DNA of 64,000 nucleotides from Trichopria drosophilae. Its lineage: Eukaryota > Arthropoda > Insecta > Hymenoptera > Diapriidae. The position numbers were made by a program, and so were the translations under genes. The notes under the pieces are model-generated. The model saw only the letters and a program-made list of their open reading frames with translations, was not told the DNA's origin and made no database searches. Below are positions 11,233-21,355 of this stretch, piece by piece. Location: NCBI GenBank assembly GCA_030407085.1, contig CM059586.1, forward strand, positions 30,181,501 to 30,245,500, given 5' to 3'. Within the stretch, counting starts at the first letter, position 1, and each line of letters opens with the position of its first letter.

Positions 11233-12001
11233 TTTGACACTAAGTTTGTCAGTATTTTTTAGTATTTAAATTCAATGAAAAAAATTGTGGTATATACGTT
11301 TCCAATTGCTCGAACCACGCTCTTTCGAATGGTGGATGGTGAAATACTGTCAATTTTAAAATGAACGAATTACAGACCATTTTTTAACAAAAATCATGAG
11401 ATTTTAAAAGTTTTTTTTCATTTATCGTTTTTTTTATCACTTATAGCATTACTATGCCTCAGTTCGGTATAAATAACGTGACAAAAATATCTAAGCTTCA
11501 AAATGGTGATATATGTATGTTTTTATAACATTCGAAATGGCGGTCCCGAAAATGGCGTCCTAAATGAAATTTTCTTGAAAAATTTGAGAACGCTCTGACA
11601 CAAAAATTATGAACTTTATAAAAAAAATAATAAGAGTAAAAAGTTGTTAGAATTCATCGACGAATACACTGGAATTTTGTCAGCTTTTTTTTATGATATT
11701 TTGAAAAAATTTTTAATTGTTTTTTTCCAAAAATTCTGAAAAAATTCGAGTACATTTTTTGATGAATTCTAAGCATTTTTTGTTCTTTGCATTTTTGTCC
11801 TAAAGTCGATAGGTTTCGAAGAAATAAATCTCGAATGTTGCGTATTTATATATATTTTATATTTTTTCCATCGGAAATTATCAACTTTTAGAAAAAATTG
11901 CAAACAAACAAAAAATGCTTAGAATTCATCAAAGAGTATACTAGAATTTTTTCAGAGTTTTTGGTAAACTTTTAAAAAATACTGACAAACTTCGTGTCAA
12001 A
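11233..12001. mobile_element. 769-bp non-autonomous element nested in the transposon's right inverted repeat
   Basis: Ends are TTTGACACTAAGTTTGTCAG on the left and the inverse of TTTGACACGAAGTTTGTCAG on the right. Comparison with the intact left arm (TGTACAAAAAGGGCAT) shows that it sits exactly between GCCC and TTTTTGTAC of the inverted repeat, with no visible target duplication. Inside, an AGAATTCATC/GATGAATTCT module occurs in both orientations. It has no coding potential. Confidence 0.78.
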
Positions 12002-12027
12002 TTTTTGTACATTTGGTCCTTAAAGGG

Positions 12028-12533
12028 TCAAATAAGATCGAATTAATTCAATTCTTGAATTGCAGGTTGTATAAAATAGTATGAATTCGAATAAGAATCT
12101 CAGATAATAAATGTGCCACTAGAAAAAAAAACAGAATGAAAAATATCGATTACGTATACTTTCTGGTTTATTGGGATAATACTTGAATAAATAAATAGAA
12201 ACCACGTAGATTAATATAACTATGACTATTACGTCATTCTTATAAGTAAAGTACAGAAATTTACTTTATCTTTCCCCAAAGTATTTAAATGCAATCGTTT
12301 AAATTACATATAAACATATGTATACAATGAAAACAATCCAGAATTGTATAGAAATTTATAATCTAATTATATCGAAGTGGAAATAGTCTGTCTAGATTCA
12401 TGGATTTGTAGACAAGTTGTTTACAAAATATGAAATATCTTAAACAAATAAAGTCAAGAATTTAGGTATGAAAATGGTCTTCAATTGTTAGTGATTATGT
12501 TAGTGTATAATTTATATTGTTAATTTTTGTACA
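12028..12533. other. end of repeat copy A, then sequence upstream of the MATH gene
   Basis: The first ~35 bp match the end of dispersed repeat copy B (44460-44490). The remainder is AT-rich non-coding sequence leading to a possible 3' splice site, TTTTTGTACAG, at 12524-12534. An upstream non-coding exon of the MATH gene may lie here but cannot be placed. Confidence 0.4.
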
Positions 12534-12546
12534 GAAACGATTAGTG

Positions 12547-13107
12547 ATGGATCAATCTAATTTAAACAACTCCGAATGTTGTGATACATATCCAGATTTG
12601 TTGACACGTAGATTAAAATGGAGGATAACCAAATTTAATCGACTATTTCGTTACGTCAACCATTTGAAGTCAAAATCGTTTTCTGCGAAGCTTGAACATG
12701 ATAAACAAGGACAGTATCAATGGTACTTAAAAATCATTAAAAATTCATCTAATAGTCAATTTTTCTCGCTATATCTACACCTCGATCGTGAGAATAAAGA
12801 AATACGTGAATTTTATGTAGAGTTTGTGTGCTATATATTGGATGCAAATAATCAGGAACATAATCGTAAAGTTTCTAAAAATGGAATATTTTCTTCTAAG
12901 GTAACCTCAAGGGGGTTTCCTAATTTTTTAAGCCGCGACTCATTACGTAGGCATTCTTCAACTTGGATACCTAATGACGTTTTAACAATTGTTTGTGAAA
13001 TTACAACATTGAATAATATTGTTCACGAAACCAAGAAGTCAAAACCAATAGTGCATCCTAGTAAAACTTTAGACCAAGAAAAGAAGAAATTTAAAAATGA
13101 ATATTAA
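12547..13107 (+). CDS. MATH (TRAF-like) domain protein without BTB domain
   Basis: A 186-aa protein. Residues ~40-150 show the MATH fold pattern seen in speckle-type POZ proteins: a SLYLHLD core strand, VEFVCYILDANNQE, then SSKVTSRGFPNFLSRDSLRR (the G-F-x-x-F motif), and VLTIVCEITT closing the domain. In SPOP-like proteins this domain binds substrates and a BTB domain recruits cullin-3. No BTB follows here; the frame ends with a lysine-rich tail. It is therefore a MATH-only protein, or one exon of a longer gene. The ATG at 12547 was chosen because the frame upstream has only non-ATG starts and crosses a likely splice acceptor at 12534. AATAAA follows at 13425. Confidence 0.68.
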   Translation: MDQSNLNNSECCDTYPDLLTRRLKWRITKFNRLFRYVNHLKSKSFSAKLEHDKQGQYQWYLKIIKNSSNSQFFSLYLHLDRENKEIREFYVEFVCYILDANNQEHNRKVSKNGIFSSKVTSRGFPNFLSRDSLRRHSSTWIPNDVLTIVCEITTLNNIVHETKKSKPIVHPSKTLDQEKKKFKNEY

Positions 13108-13424
13108 TTAAAAATAAGGTGATTGTGATTAGAAAGGTCACTATAATATTTGTATTTTAATATAGAAAATGTATAATTAATATATAATTGTAAGTGTTGT
13201 GTATATGTAGTGTAATCGATATAAGTGCTGTAAAATTAATATGTACAGATAGATTTTATGTTCGTAAGTAGTTGGTAGTTGTAAAATACAATCCAAATTG
13301 TTAACTCTGAAATTTTAAGTAAAACTTAAAAGGAGTAAGAGAAGGGGATTTAAATGTGCATGAAAAAAGATATATAAATGTTTAAAACAAGAATTAAATG
13401 ATTTATTTATTCTCCCAGCTTTTG

Positions 13425-13430
13425 AATAAA
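13425..13430 (+). promoter_or_regulatory. candidate polyadenylation signal of the MATH gene
   Basis: AATAAA about 320 bp downstream of the stop codon, within TTTGAATAAAAGTT. Confidence 0.4.
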
Positions 13431-13559
13431 AGTTTTGAATATTGTAGCATATTTGTTACAGTTTAATCTCAGAATTCATTATATACAAAAATAAAGTGCA
13501 CAATGAATTGTATATTGATAGCGTTTAGATATTTGTTGCAATAATTAAAAATATTCAAG

Positions 13560-13640
13560 TATAATAGTATTGTGAAGTTTGTCGTCCGAGCGAAGTGAGG
13601 GAAACATTCACACTCGTGTGACGGCCGGAGGGTCAAAAAA
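13560..13640. other. GC-rich segment in AT-rich surroundings
   Basis: It contains GTCCGAGCGAAGTGAGGG and TGTGACGGCCGGAGGG, clearly richer in GC than its neighbours. No ORF or recognisable RNA. It is of unknown origin and may be a transposon fragment. Confidence 0.3.
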
Positions 13641-13781
13641 TGTATCATATAATATTTATTACAAAAATTATTTATAAAAAGTGCATTGAACCTTTTTTCT
13701 AGAACACAAAATCTATCGAAACGGTTCTGTGTACATATTTTGCACTGTTTTCATCGTGGTAGCATAATGATGTAAATAGTA

Positions 13782-14043
13782 CAGTAGAGTCCCGGTATAT
13801 TTGCGTCTCGCTATATTTGTGTCCCAGCATATTTGCCCAGTTCCGTCTCGTTATATTTGTCAGTCGCCGCTCTCTTTTTCCCCCCACTTGCGCGCTGGGC
13901 CTCAAGAAGGGCCTGCTGTGACGTCACAAACGTAACGCGACTGAGGAGAGTGGGAGAAGCAGCGCCCCCTTCTTCTGACAATTACAAGAAGACGGGAGGG
14001 GAAAGCGAGGTACTTAGCGGGCAAATATACCGGGACTCTATTG
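13782..14043. mobile_element. Tigger/pogo-type MITE, 262 bp
   Basis: TA target duplication at 13780-13781 and 14044-14045. Ends CAGTAGAGTCCCGGTATATT and its inverse, ATATACCGGGACTCTATTG. Non-coding interior. A decayed relative lies at 28626-28724. Confidence 0.82.
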
Positions 14044-14482
14044 TATGTGCTTCTAAAAAAGGCTAAATTTAAAGCCATTCACGGTCGATCATGGTGTGAC
14101 AATGATAGTAGTATTTTCTTTACTTCCAGTGGCACATTATTCTATAAGAGCGGAATTTGTTCGCCTGGTCAAAAGTAATAAATCCCATTTTAAAAAATTG
14201 CAATTGAAGGATTGCTTCAAAAGATATTGTACAATATTTATTGATTTACCGTTGTTCCAAAATAATGTGTAACGCTACATTCAACTACGACTATTTCTTT
14301 TTAATTAAGACCACACATTTGTTCAGCCTTCAATGCATTCTACAATACTAGCGTTGTGATTCATCAGCGTATAAGATTGTTTCGTTCTGCGCCGGAAAAG
14401 TTAAACCCACAAGAAGAGATATTTACACACCTGGAACACACTGCAAGTTTCATTTTCTTCGCTCTTTAACACTGTGTTATTA
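14044..14482. other. intergenic, no feature seen
   Basis: AT-rich sequence between two MITEs, without coding potential or recognisable repeats. Confidence 0.4.
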
Positions 14483-14720
14483 CAGTAGTCCTTCCCTTAT
14501 TCTAATTTGTCCAGTCAGGGAAGATGGCTGCCTTCTTCCCTTATTCTAATTTTCTCCTCTCCCCCACTACTAAGATTTGCTGTCTCACTATTGTCTGTTT
14601 TTCTTTTGTTGCGCACGTCAACACACGTCAGTAGGGAGAACGCGCGAGGGGAAATATTAGAATAGGAGAAGAGAAAAAATTAGAATAAGGGAAGACATTA
14701 GAATAAGGGAAGGAGTACTG
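14483..14720. mobile_element. Tigger/pogo-type MITE, 238 bp
   Basis: TA on both sides. Ends CAGTAGTCCTTCCCTTATTC and its inverse, AATAAGGGAAGGAGTACTG. A close relative lies at 40398-40646. Confidence 0.85.
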
Positions 14721-14796
14721 TATTTATATGGGGCATGTATGTTAATATTTATTTAATTTTCTGAGTTCAATGGGGTTGTAGAGATATCCTAAATAC

Positions 14797-15135
14797 TATT
14801 AGAATTAAGATTTCTCGACCGTGATAATTTAAATAAAATATTAATTAATCGCGTGAACAACGGTCACAATAAATAAACTTTTAACAATACATAAATAAAT
14901 ATTATAATCAACAATTAAAAAATTAAAAAAGTTTTAACGTTTTCGGCTCTTGTTCGCAGCCCTCTTCAGAAAAATTAATATTAAGTTACAGCCTAATATG
15001 GTACAAAAAACATTTTGGAGGACTTAAGGGTAAGTAATTTTGCATCAGTTCTTATTGCTAAAGGAAAGGCAGGTCTCTTCCCTTAACAGTTAAAAACCCC
15101 CAGTTTATCATTAAGTATTACATGCAAAATTATAG
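14797..15135 (-). mobile_element. small retroelement with hammerhead-like motif and 14-bp target duplication
   Basis: A 339-bp segment flanked by a perfect 14-bp direct repeat, GATATCCTAAATAC, at 14783-14796 and 15136-15149. There is no coding capacity and no terminal inverted repeat. It contains a hammerhead-like core on the minus strand. Length, variable-size duplication and ribozyme fit a retrozyme or a truncated Penelope-like element; the class is inference. Confidence 0.6.
14931..14974 (-). ncRNA. hammerhead-ribozyme-like motif
   Basis: On the minus strand: TTTTT, then the intact CTGAAGA box, stem II GGGCT/AGCC closing a GCGAACAAG loop, GAA, a 3-bp stem III AAC/GTT without a loop, cleavage-site A, then AAAAC pairing with the first T-run as stem I. 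All core positions are present. With so short a stem III, activity would probably need a dimer, as reported for Penelope/retrozyme hammerheads. Stem I is weak (A-T only). Confidence 0.5.
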
Positions 15136-15149
15136 GATATCCTAAATAC

Positions 15150-15453
15150 ACTGTAAAAAATCGTAATGAAAATTACCACGGTGAATGTGTAAAAATGGAA
15201 CCTATTTAAATGTGGTAATGTCACCCAGCTTGCATGGTAAATTTACCGTACCACTGTAAGCCTTCCCTCTCGTTATTGTAAGGTTCCTAACCTCAATTGC
15301 AAATTTACAAACGAAAATGAAATTTACCAAACGTGGTATGTAATATTGTCATTCAGAGGGCACTAAAATCACGAAATGCGGGTTATATTGCAAATAGCGC
15401 GAATTCAAACTCATTATTGTAATGTATTAAATACACTTTATTACAGTAATCAA
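15150..15453. other. AT-rich repeat-like stretch between retroelement and W2
   Basis: The words AAATTTACC/GGTAATTT recur in both orientations, and CACTGTAAAAAATCG begins the stretch. It may be another small word-array element, but I could not fix two matching ends. Confidence 0.3.
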
Positions 15454-16654
15454 CCCAGCAAACGAAAAAGTATTCAGAAGCATTGAAATTTTCAATACTT
15501 CTGAATGCTATTTCTTAATCCTTGTAAAAGTATTGGGAAGGATAGAATTGTTCCTACCGAATCCTATGAAATTCAAAACTGATAGGAATTTTGTATAATT
15601 CTTTTCATTCTTTCTCTTTTTATTATAAAATTTTATTAAAAAATTAAATTGAAAAATTAATATTGTTTATTTAACTTAATGATACTTATTTTTTATTTTT
15701 ATTTTAATAACTTAATTATTTCTGAAGAAAATCTGTTCTCGGGCGGTCACCTATCCACCTACTGTTCTCCAAGTAAGTTGCTTAAAACTTGAGTAACGAG
15801 CTCGCGCGACGCCGACCACGGGTCCACTGCTGACGATCACTGCTTAACACGTAATTCGATATTTACGGATACATAATATTTTGTTTTTACGCTTTCTAGT
15901 TTTAATTATATATTCGCTTTTTTCGGAATTATACAACACGTACAAAAGGATATAAACTGTATTCTAATTAATACGATTTCCTATACATTATCAGCTCCTT
16001 CACTGACACAAGACCAATCCTGAGTATTCCGATTTCATTCTGAATTACCAGTTCTCGAAATTGAACACTCTTCTATTCCACCATATTGATAAAATTGATG
16101 TTCCACAGTTTTCGATGTCTAGGTGTCCCGCACCGTCATTTTTCGCTGTCCAGGTCGATCGCTTCGTAGTTTTCGATGTCTAGGTGTCTCGCACTCACAT
16201 TTTGTGCCGTTCAGGTCCCAGATGCTTCAAAAACTACGGTGAAATCTAGGAACACCTAGACATCGAAAACTATGAAGCAGTCAACATGGACGTCGAAAAA
16301 CTATGGTGCGGGACACCTAGATACCGTGTCAGCTGTAAACATTCAGAAGTATTGAAAATATTCACATGAATGCTTCTTGAAGCATTGAGAAGCATTCATC
16401 ACGTTTCCCGTACAGGAAGTATTCGAAAGCATTCAAAATACACGTAGCAATACTTCTTTAAGAATAGCAAAGGATTCACTTTATAATTGTAATCTTGAAG
16501 TATTGGGAAGCATTAAAAAAAATACAGTGAATACTTCCATAATGATTAGAAATGATTGAAAATAGGGAAGCATTCACAAAGGCCAACAAATAGGATTGAA
16601 AGTAACATATGTGAATACTTATCAATGCTTCTGAATACTTTTTCGTTTACTGGG
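15454..16654. mobile_element. word-array element W2 (CCCAGCAAACG...CGTTTACTGGG)
   Basis: Ends CCCAGCAAACGAAAAAGTAT and its inverse, ATACTTTTTCGTTTACTGGG; 2-bp duplication AA at 15452-15453 and 16655-16656. The body is rich in a word like GAAGCATTGA/GAATACTTC in both orientations near each end. The middle carries foreign pieces: a 5S-rRNA-like fragment and a stretch (16100-16320) repeating a 'gatgtctaggtgtc' motif in both orientations. No coding capacity. Confidence 0.75.
15735..15802 (-). pseudogene. 5S-rRNA-like fragment inside W2
   Basis: Read on the minus strand it contains TTTTAAGCAAC followed ~20 bp later by AGTAGGTGGATAGGTGACCG and CCCGAGAACA, close to the conserved 3' half of animal 5S rRNA (AAGCAAC...AGTACTTGGATGGGTGACCGCCTGGGAACA region). 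It is too diverged and incomplete to be a gene; most likely a captured 5S piece or a 5S-derived SINE. Confidence 0.5.
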
Positions 16655-16696
16655 AAATCAACTTGCCATATCCTAAATGATTATATCCCTGCAACC

Positions 16697-16798
16697 ATGC
16701 AAACACGGAAAGTAACAGTTATGTAATATTTACGTAATGGGTACATTGTTACATAAATGTTACATAGTTGTTACATAACTGTTATTTTTGTGTTTGCA
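16697..16798. mobile_element. ~100-bp GTTACATAA miniature element (copy 1)
   Basis: The ends GCAAACACGGAAAGTAACAG and GTTATTTTTGTGTTTGC are near inverse. It is the reverse-orientation sibling of 18473-18579 and 43066-43171. The terminal CCC/GGG is not clear in this copy. Confidence 0.65.
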
Positions 16799-16799
16799 A

Positions 16800-17688
16800 T
16801 ATCTTTCCAAAACATGCAAGTATAGAACACTGATGATTACAAACGATTTTCGTCAAATTAAAGAAATTTAGATACAGGTTGAATATATATAATTTGTATG
16901 ACAAATTACTTAAATCAAACATTTTGATTTACAGACATTCATCCAACTGCTATTACTTCGACCCAGACTAAGTCTGGACGAAGTATTGAATTTGGTCACT
17001 TCGGGCAAAAAAATTACCCTATAGTTTTTCATCAAATGTCGACGTTTCAGACCCTAAGGAACCCAAAGCAACAATAAAAAAATTGGTGTCCGTTAGGTTG
17101 TACGTCCGTCCGTCCGTCCGTCCGTGGGCAAAATTTTGTATATGCGATATCTCGCGACTGGCAGGGCGAATTTAAAAAGTACAAACGGATTTGGGTTTCT
17201 CTTGGCCAAACTTAGATCTGATTAGTTTTTGGAGACAATGCATATTAGATTATGGGGAGGTTTAACAAAAAAACGCTCAAAAAACACGTTTTTCCATTTT
17301 TTTAACGAAAAATACAAATCGTACAAAAAATGTTTTAAACAAAAAATATAGAACATCGAATTCTCTACAAAAAAGGTTGTATTCATTTCTTCGTAAAATC
17401 AACGATAAAAAGCAAATTAACATAAAAAAACACATATACAATGCATATGTATGTATATTATATACATTACATGAAAAACAGAGACACAGAGGAAGCAGGG
17501 GAGTGAGGCGGGTATCAGAGGGGAGGGCTAACTTTAAAAATTTGATTAAATTTTATTTTAGTATAAAAATTTCATTAATTTTTGTTTTTTTAAGAATCAG
17601 TGTGAACAAGACGTTCATTTATCAGTTCTTCGGCTGATCTGCGGTCGGGGTCGCAGTTTTGAAAATGCTCATTTTCAATTTTAATATA
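16800..17688. other. intergenic, repeats only
   Basis: AT-rich sequence with a (CGTC)n microsatellite and a stretch reading GGGCAAAATTTTGTATATGC that looks transposon-derived. No supported gene; an 86-codon open frame at 17377 is low-complexity. Confidence 0.4.
17103..17125. repeat. (CGTC)n microsatellite
   Basis: Nearly six uninterrupted tetranucleotide units. Confidence 0.9.
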
Positions 17689-18144
17689 GGGTGAATATGC
17701 CAATGAATGGACGACTACCAATGAATGGACGATTTTCTATGTATTTCTATTTCTTATGAATGTATGATGCACAACATGCAACAAAACACATATTTTTATG
17801 TTCTTTGAACATTCAAAACAATATTTACAGTACTATTGATCTTCCAGTGTTTATTATTTTGTAAAATCAAAGCAAAGTTTTAAAGCCATCCAAAACTGGT
17901 ACTGAAAACGTCCCATTTGATTTAACCCGTCTATTCATTGGGGTTTAGCGGATTTTTTTACAAACGTATGAAGACGAGGTTAATAATTAAATAAAATCAA
18001 AGGTTGAACTACACGGTCATAAAGAGCAGAGTCTAACGATTCTAATGGTGGTATCATAATTAAATTTTCATAAAAGAATTCAAAAGTTACAATCGATCAA
18101 AGTGTGAAAAATGCTTAACCGTCGATTCATTGGCGTATTCACCC
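17689..18144. mobile_element. MITE, 456 bp, GGGTGAATATGCCAATG ends
   Basis: TA duplication at 17687-17688 and 18145-18146. Ends GGGTGAATATGCCAATGAAT and the inverse, ATTCATTGGCGTATTCACCC. An inner copy of the AATGAATGGACG motif occurs just inside the left end. Tc1/mariner-like by its TA target; non-coding. Confidence 0.78.
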
Positions 18145-18472
18145 TATTTAAGGAACAAGATATTGTTACAATATATGTATAGAAACTACTCGAACCTAAC
18201 GCTGCTAGAACTACCCTCTGCCGCCTTCTTTCCTGGCAGTGTTAAAATGGGAATATTCCCGGAAGCATCAGCCTTTCCTCAGGAAACTGCAATACGAATT
18301 TAGCCAAAATTGTAGGCACCCGGGTCGAAGGCATCTAGTTATAGTTATTATTGTAATATTAGAAAGCTTTGAAAATTTAAAAAATCACTACGAAGACCGT
18401 ATTGGGTTATGTTTACGCTCTTACTAGAGTATTAATAGGAAAATAGTTAATAGGATATTTATAAAATTGTAA

Positions 18473-18579
18473 CCCTGAAAACACAAAAGTAACAGTTATG
18501 TAACAACTATGTAACATTTATGTAACAATGTAACCATTACGAAACTATTGCATAACTGTTACTTTCCGTGTTTGCAGGG
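18473..18579. mobile_element. ~107-bp GTTACATAA miniature element (copy 2)
   Basis: Ends CCCTGAAAACACAAAAGTAA and its near inverse, TTACTTTCCGTGTTTGCAGGG, with AA duplicated on both sides. The interior repeats GTAACA/TGTTAC words, the same design as the larger CCC...GGG elements. Confidence 0.75.
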
Positions 18580-18629
18580 AACAATGTGCAAAACATGGAA
18601 TCTACCGGTTTTGTGGATTTGCCCATATA

Positions 18630-18855
18630 CAGTAGAACCTCCGTTATCGAATATTACGGTTATCGAATATTCAGACGCCTCCGTTAACGAATAATTTCCC
18701 CTCAGTTAGTCTCCCCACTCTAGACACCACGTTGTCTGAAACTCCTAAAGATATAGGTATAGGTGGGGGGTCGATTTTTCTCCTCAAATATCCGTTAACG
18801 GAAATTTAAATGCCCCGCGTTGCCCCGACCGTATTCGATAACGGAGGTTCTACTG
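18630..18855. mobile_element. Tigger/pogo-type MITE, 226 bp
   Basis: TA duplication; ends CAGTAGAACCTCCGTTATCG and its inverse, CGATAACGGAGGTTCTACTG. It lies about 290 bp upstream of the nucleostemin start codon and could affect its promoter. Confidence 0.87.
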
Positions 18856-19143
18856 TACATACATAAACCGAGATTAAAGATAAATAATATTGAATTTACC
18901 GCTTTCAAGTGAGCGTAACCACGTCTGGGATCCCTGGCGGCTATAGGGATATTTTAATCCCTATCGTGAAACTGTATCCCGAATGTTACTAGCATCCCGA
19001 GTAATCCCGAGGAAGATCCCGAGTAATGAAACGCGAACGAAACACACTCGACACATTAACCTCAAAATTTTCAAAACAAGTGTAACACGTGTGTGGTTGA
19101 CAATTTTTACAACCAATAAATTAAACGATAAATAAATTAAAAA

Positions 19144-21288
19144 ATGGCGAAGTTTTGCCTCAGTAAGTACTCTAAAATAGGGCTTGCATTATGATGTAAA
19201 TAAAGAATGTAAATGTCAAATTTTCTTCGTAATATAATTAAGTCAACATAGATTTTAATTAATTTACATTTTTATGTAAACTGATATTTAAAAATTTGTA
19301 TAACATAATATTTTGGTATACTTAACGTTGTTTTCATCTTTAGAAAAACCTAGTAAACGAATGGAAGCTCGTAAAAGATATAAAATTGAAAAGAAAGTTC
19401 GTGAACACAATAGAAAAGCAAGAAAAGAAGCAAAGAAGAATCTTAAAAGTAAGTTATAACTTATTATTAATTATGTATATATTATATAATTAATTTAATT
19501 AACAACCATTATTAATCTTAAATAGAGAAACCAAAGATGGTTCAAATACCTAACCAGTGTCCATTTAAGGAAGAGATTTTAAAAGAAGTTGAAGATATTA
19601 AAAAACATCACGAAGACGAAAAGCAAAAAGCTAGAGAAGCTAGACGTGCCGAATGGGAGAACGGAGGTTTAAAAGGTTTAGTAACGAATTCGGAGTCTGA
19701 AGATACTAAGCTAAACGAACCGATGGCGTGCGAAACGAGTAAAGATGGCCGTGGAGTGATACAAAATCGGGAAAGTTTGATACAAACATATTATAAGGAA
19801 TTTAAGAAAGTCATCAATACTGCCGATATAATTTTAGAGGTGGTTGATGCACGTGACCCATTGGGAACCAGATGCAAACAAGTAGAAGAAATTGTCTACG
19901 CATCAAAAGGCAACAAGAGATTGGTTATTATCTTAAATAAAGCTGATCTCGTATCGAAAGAAAATTTGGAACAATGGTTGACATATTTCAGACAGAGTGT
20001 ACCAGTTCTTGCTTTTCAATCCATGTCCAAATCTTCAGGGAAAAAACAAACTGTTAAAAGTGACGATACAACAGAGGAAACATGTTTCGGTACCGATTTG
20101 CTTCAATCTTTATTCACAAATTACATAAAAAATAATACTGGCGGTAAGCCCAGTATTAGAGTCGGAATTGTTGGACTTCCAAATGTTGGGAAATCTAGTA
20201 TTATAAATTCTTTAAAGAAGAGCGAAGAATGCGATGTAAGTAATATTCCAGGTGTTACGAAAGAATACAAAGTTGTCCAATTGGAATCAAAAATAAAATT
20301 ACTCGATTCTCCTGGAATTCTTTTTTCCACGTCTGAAGACGAGGAGGTACAGAATTCGATTGCTTTAAAAAATCTTGTAAGAGTTACTGCTATTAAAGAT
20401 CCAGTAAATCTTGCAAGTTCGATTATAGAAAGAATCTCGACTCAAAAACTTATGGAAATGTACGATGTACTTGAATTTTCTTCGCCTCAAGAGTTTCTTG
20501 AAAAAAAAGCTTCTAGAATGGGAAGGTACAAGAAAGGTGGCATACCTGACATGCGTGCTGCAGCAAGAAGTATTCTCGAAGACTGGAATTCTGGAAAAAT
20601 TAGGTAGTTACATTGTGGTTATGTTTATTTAATCGTTTGCGGTGAAATAAAAAACAAAAATTCTTGTAGGTATTATACGATCCCACCGGAAGAGCCAATT
20701 CGGAAATTATCTCCTGAGGTTGCCAGCCAAGTTGCGCAGGAATTTCAACTAGATAATATTATTAAACAGGAAAAAGTTGCATTAGATAATTTCCAATTGA
20801 AAGAAAACGAATACATCCTCGATCCATTGGTCATTAGTAGCTCCGGTCCTATGAATTCTGCAATGGAAAGAGAATTGAAAAAACAAGCAGTAAGAAACTT
20901 ATATAAAATATTATTTAATTAATTATTTTGTAACAAACAAATAACAATTGCAATATAATTACAGAAAATAAAATCACCGAAAGTTAATAAGGAGAAGAAA
21001 ACTAAAATTGAAAAGAAGTTTCAAGAAAAAAGCAAGAAGATTGATGTAGTTAAAGGAAATCCTGAAACGGAAGAAAATCAGAAAATTGAAAAAATGAAGA
21101 AATGGCAGCTAAAGAAGCAAAAGAAAGAAGCTGCAAGAAAAGGTATGTAGTTTGATATAATTATTAAAGGCAAATTTTATATGCTTATAATTTGTTTTGC
21201 AGCTAAACAAGAAGCGTCTGTCGAACAGCCAACAGATGGAAAAACGGTTCAATCAGATGACTATGATTTTAAAACCGACTTCAAATAG
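19144..21288 (+). CDS. GNL3: nucleostemin / GNL3-like nucleolar GTPase, six exons
   Basis: Exons 19144-19162, 19344-19448, 19526-20603, 20670-20889, 20965-21142 and 21203-21288 join with GT-AG introns to 561 codons plus stop, close to the usual ~550 aa. The family (YlqF/YawG, circularly permuted) acts in the nucleolus in 60S ribosome maturation and growth control. The basic N-terminus (FCLKKPSKRMEARKRYKIEK) matches the nucleolar-targeting region of the family. The G motifs come in permuted order: DARDPLG (~149), NKADL (G4, ~179), GLPNVGKSS (G1, ~258), DSPG (G3, ~302). A lysine-rich, acidic-ended C-terminus follows. All reading frames join cleanly, so the gene looks functional. The symbol is the vertebrate one; the Drosophila counterpart is Ns1. 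GNL3L is the main alternative. Confidence 0.93.
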
Positions 21289-21349
21289 AAAGATCCATTT
21301 TTATGTATATGTACATAATTTTGTAAATACGCTTTTATATTTAATCTGT

Positions 21350-21355
21350 AATAAA
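21350..21355 (+). promoter_or_regulatory. polyadenylation signal of the GNL3 gene
   Basis: AATAAA 62 bp after the stop codon. Confidence 0.7.

Larger units (their letters stand above)
6926..12027. mobile_element. 5.1-kb DNA transposon with long inverted repeats and DDE/SWIM transposase
   Basis: Both ends read CCCTTTAAGGACCAAATG inward. TTAA precedes the left end (6922-6925) and TCAA follows the right one (12028-12031), so a TTAA target duplication with one mutation is likely. Inverted repeats extend about 510 bp: 6926-7440 mirrors 10757-11232 plus the outer end, including the stretches CAAGTCAAGCAGGACG and GTAGTCATCGGGGTAGCAAT. Inside are a 31-bp tandem repeat and the 8212-10047 transposase. 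The right repeat is interrupted by another element (11233-12001). TTAA targets are usual for piggyBac/Kolobok, whereas the transposase looks IS5/ISL2EU-like; this conflict is open. Confidence 0.8.

Noticed and set aside
13699..14066. Overlapping frames of 68 and 77 codons
   Set aside because: They fall inside a MITE on opposite strands.
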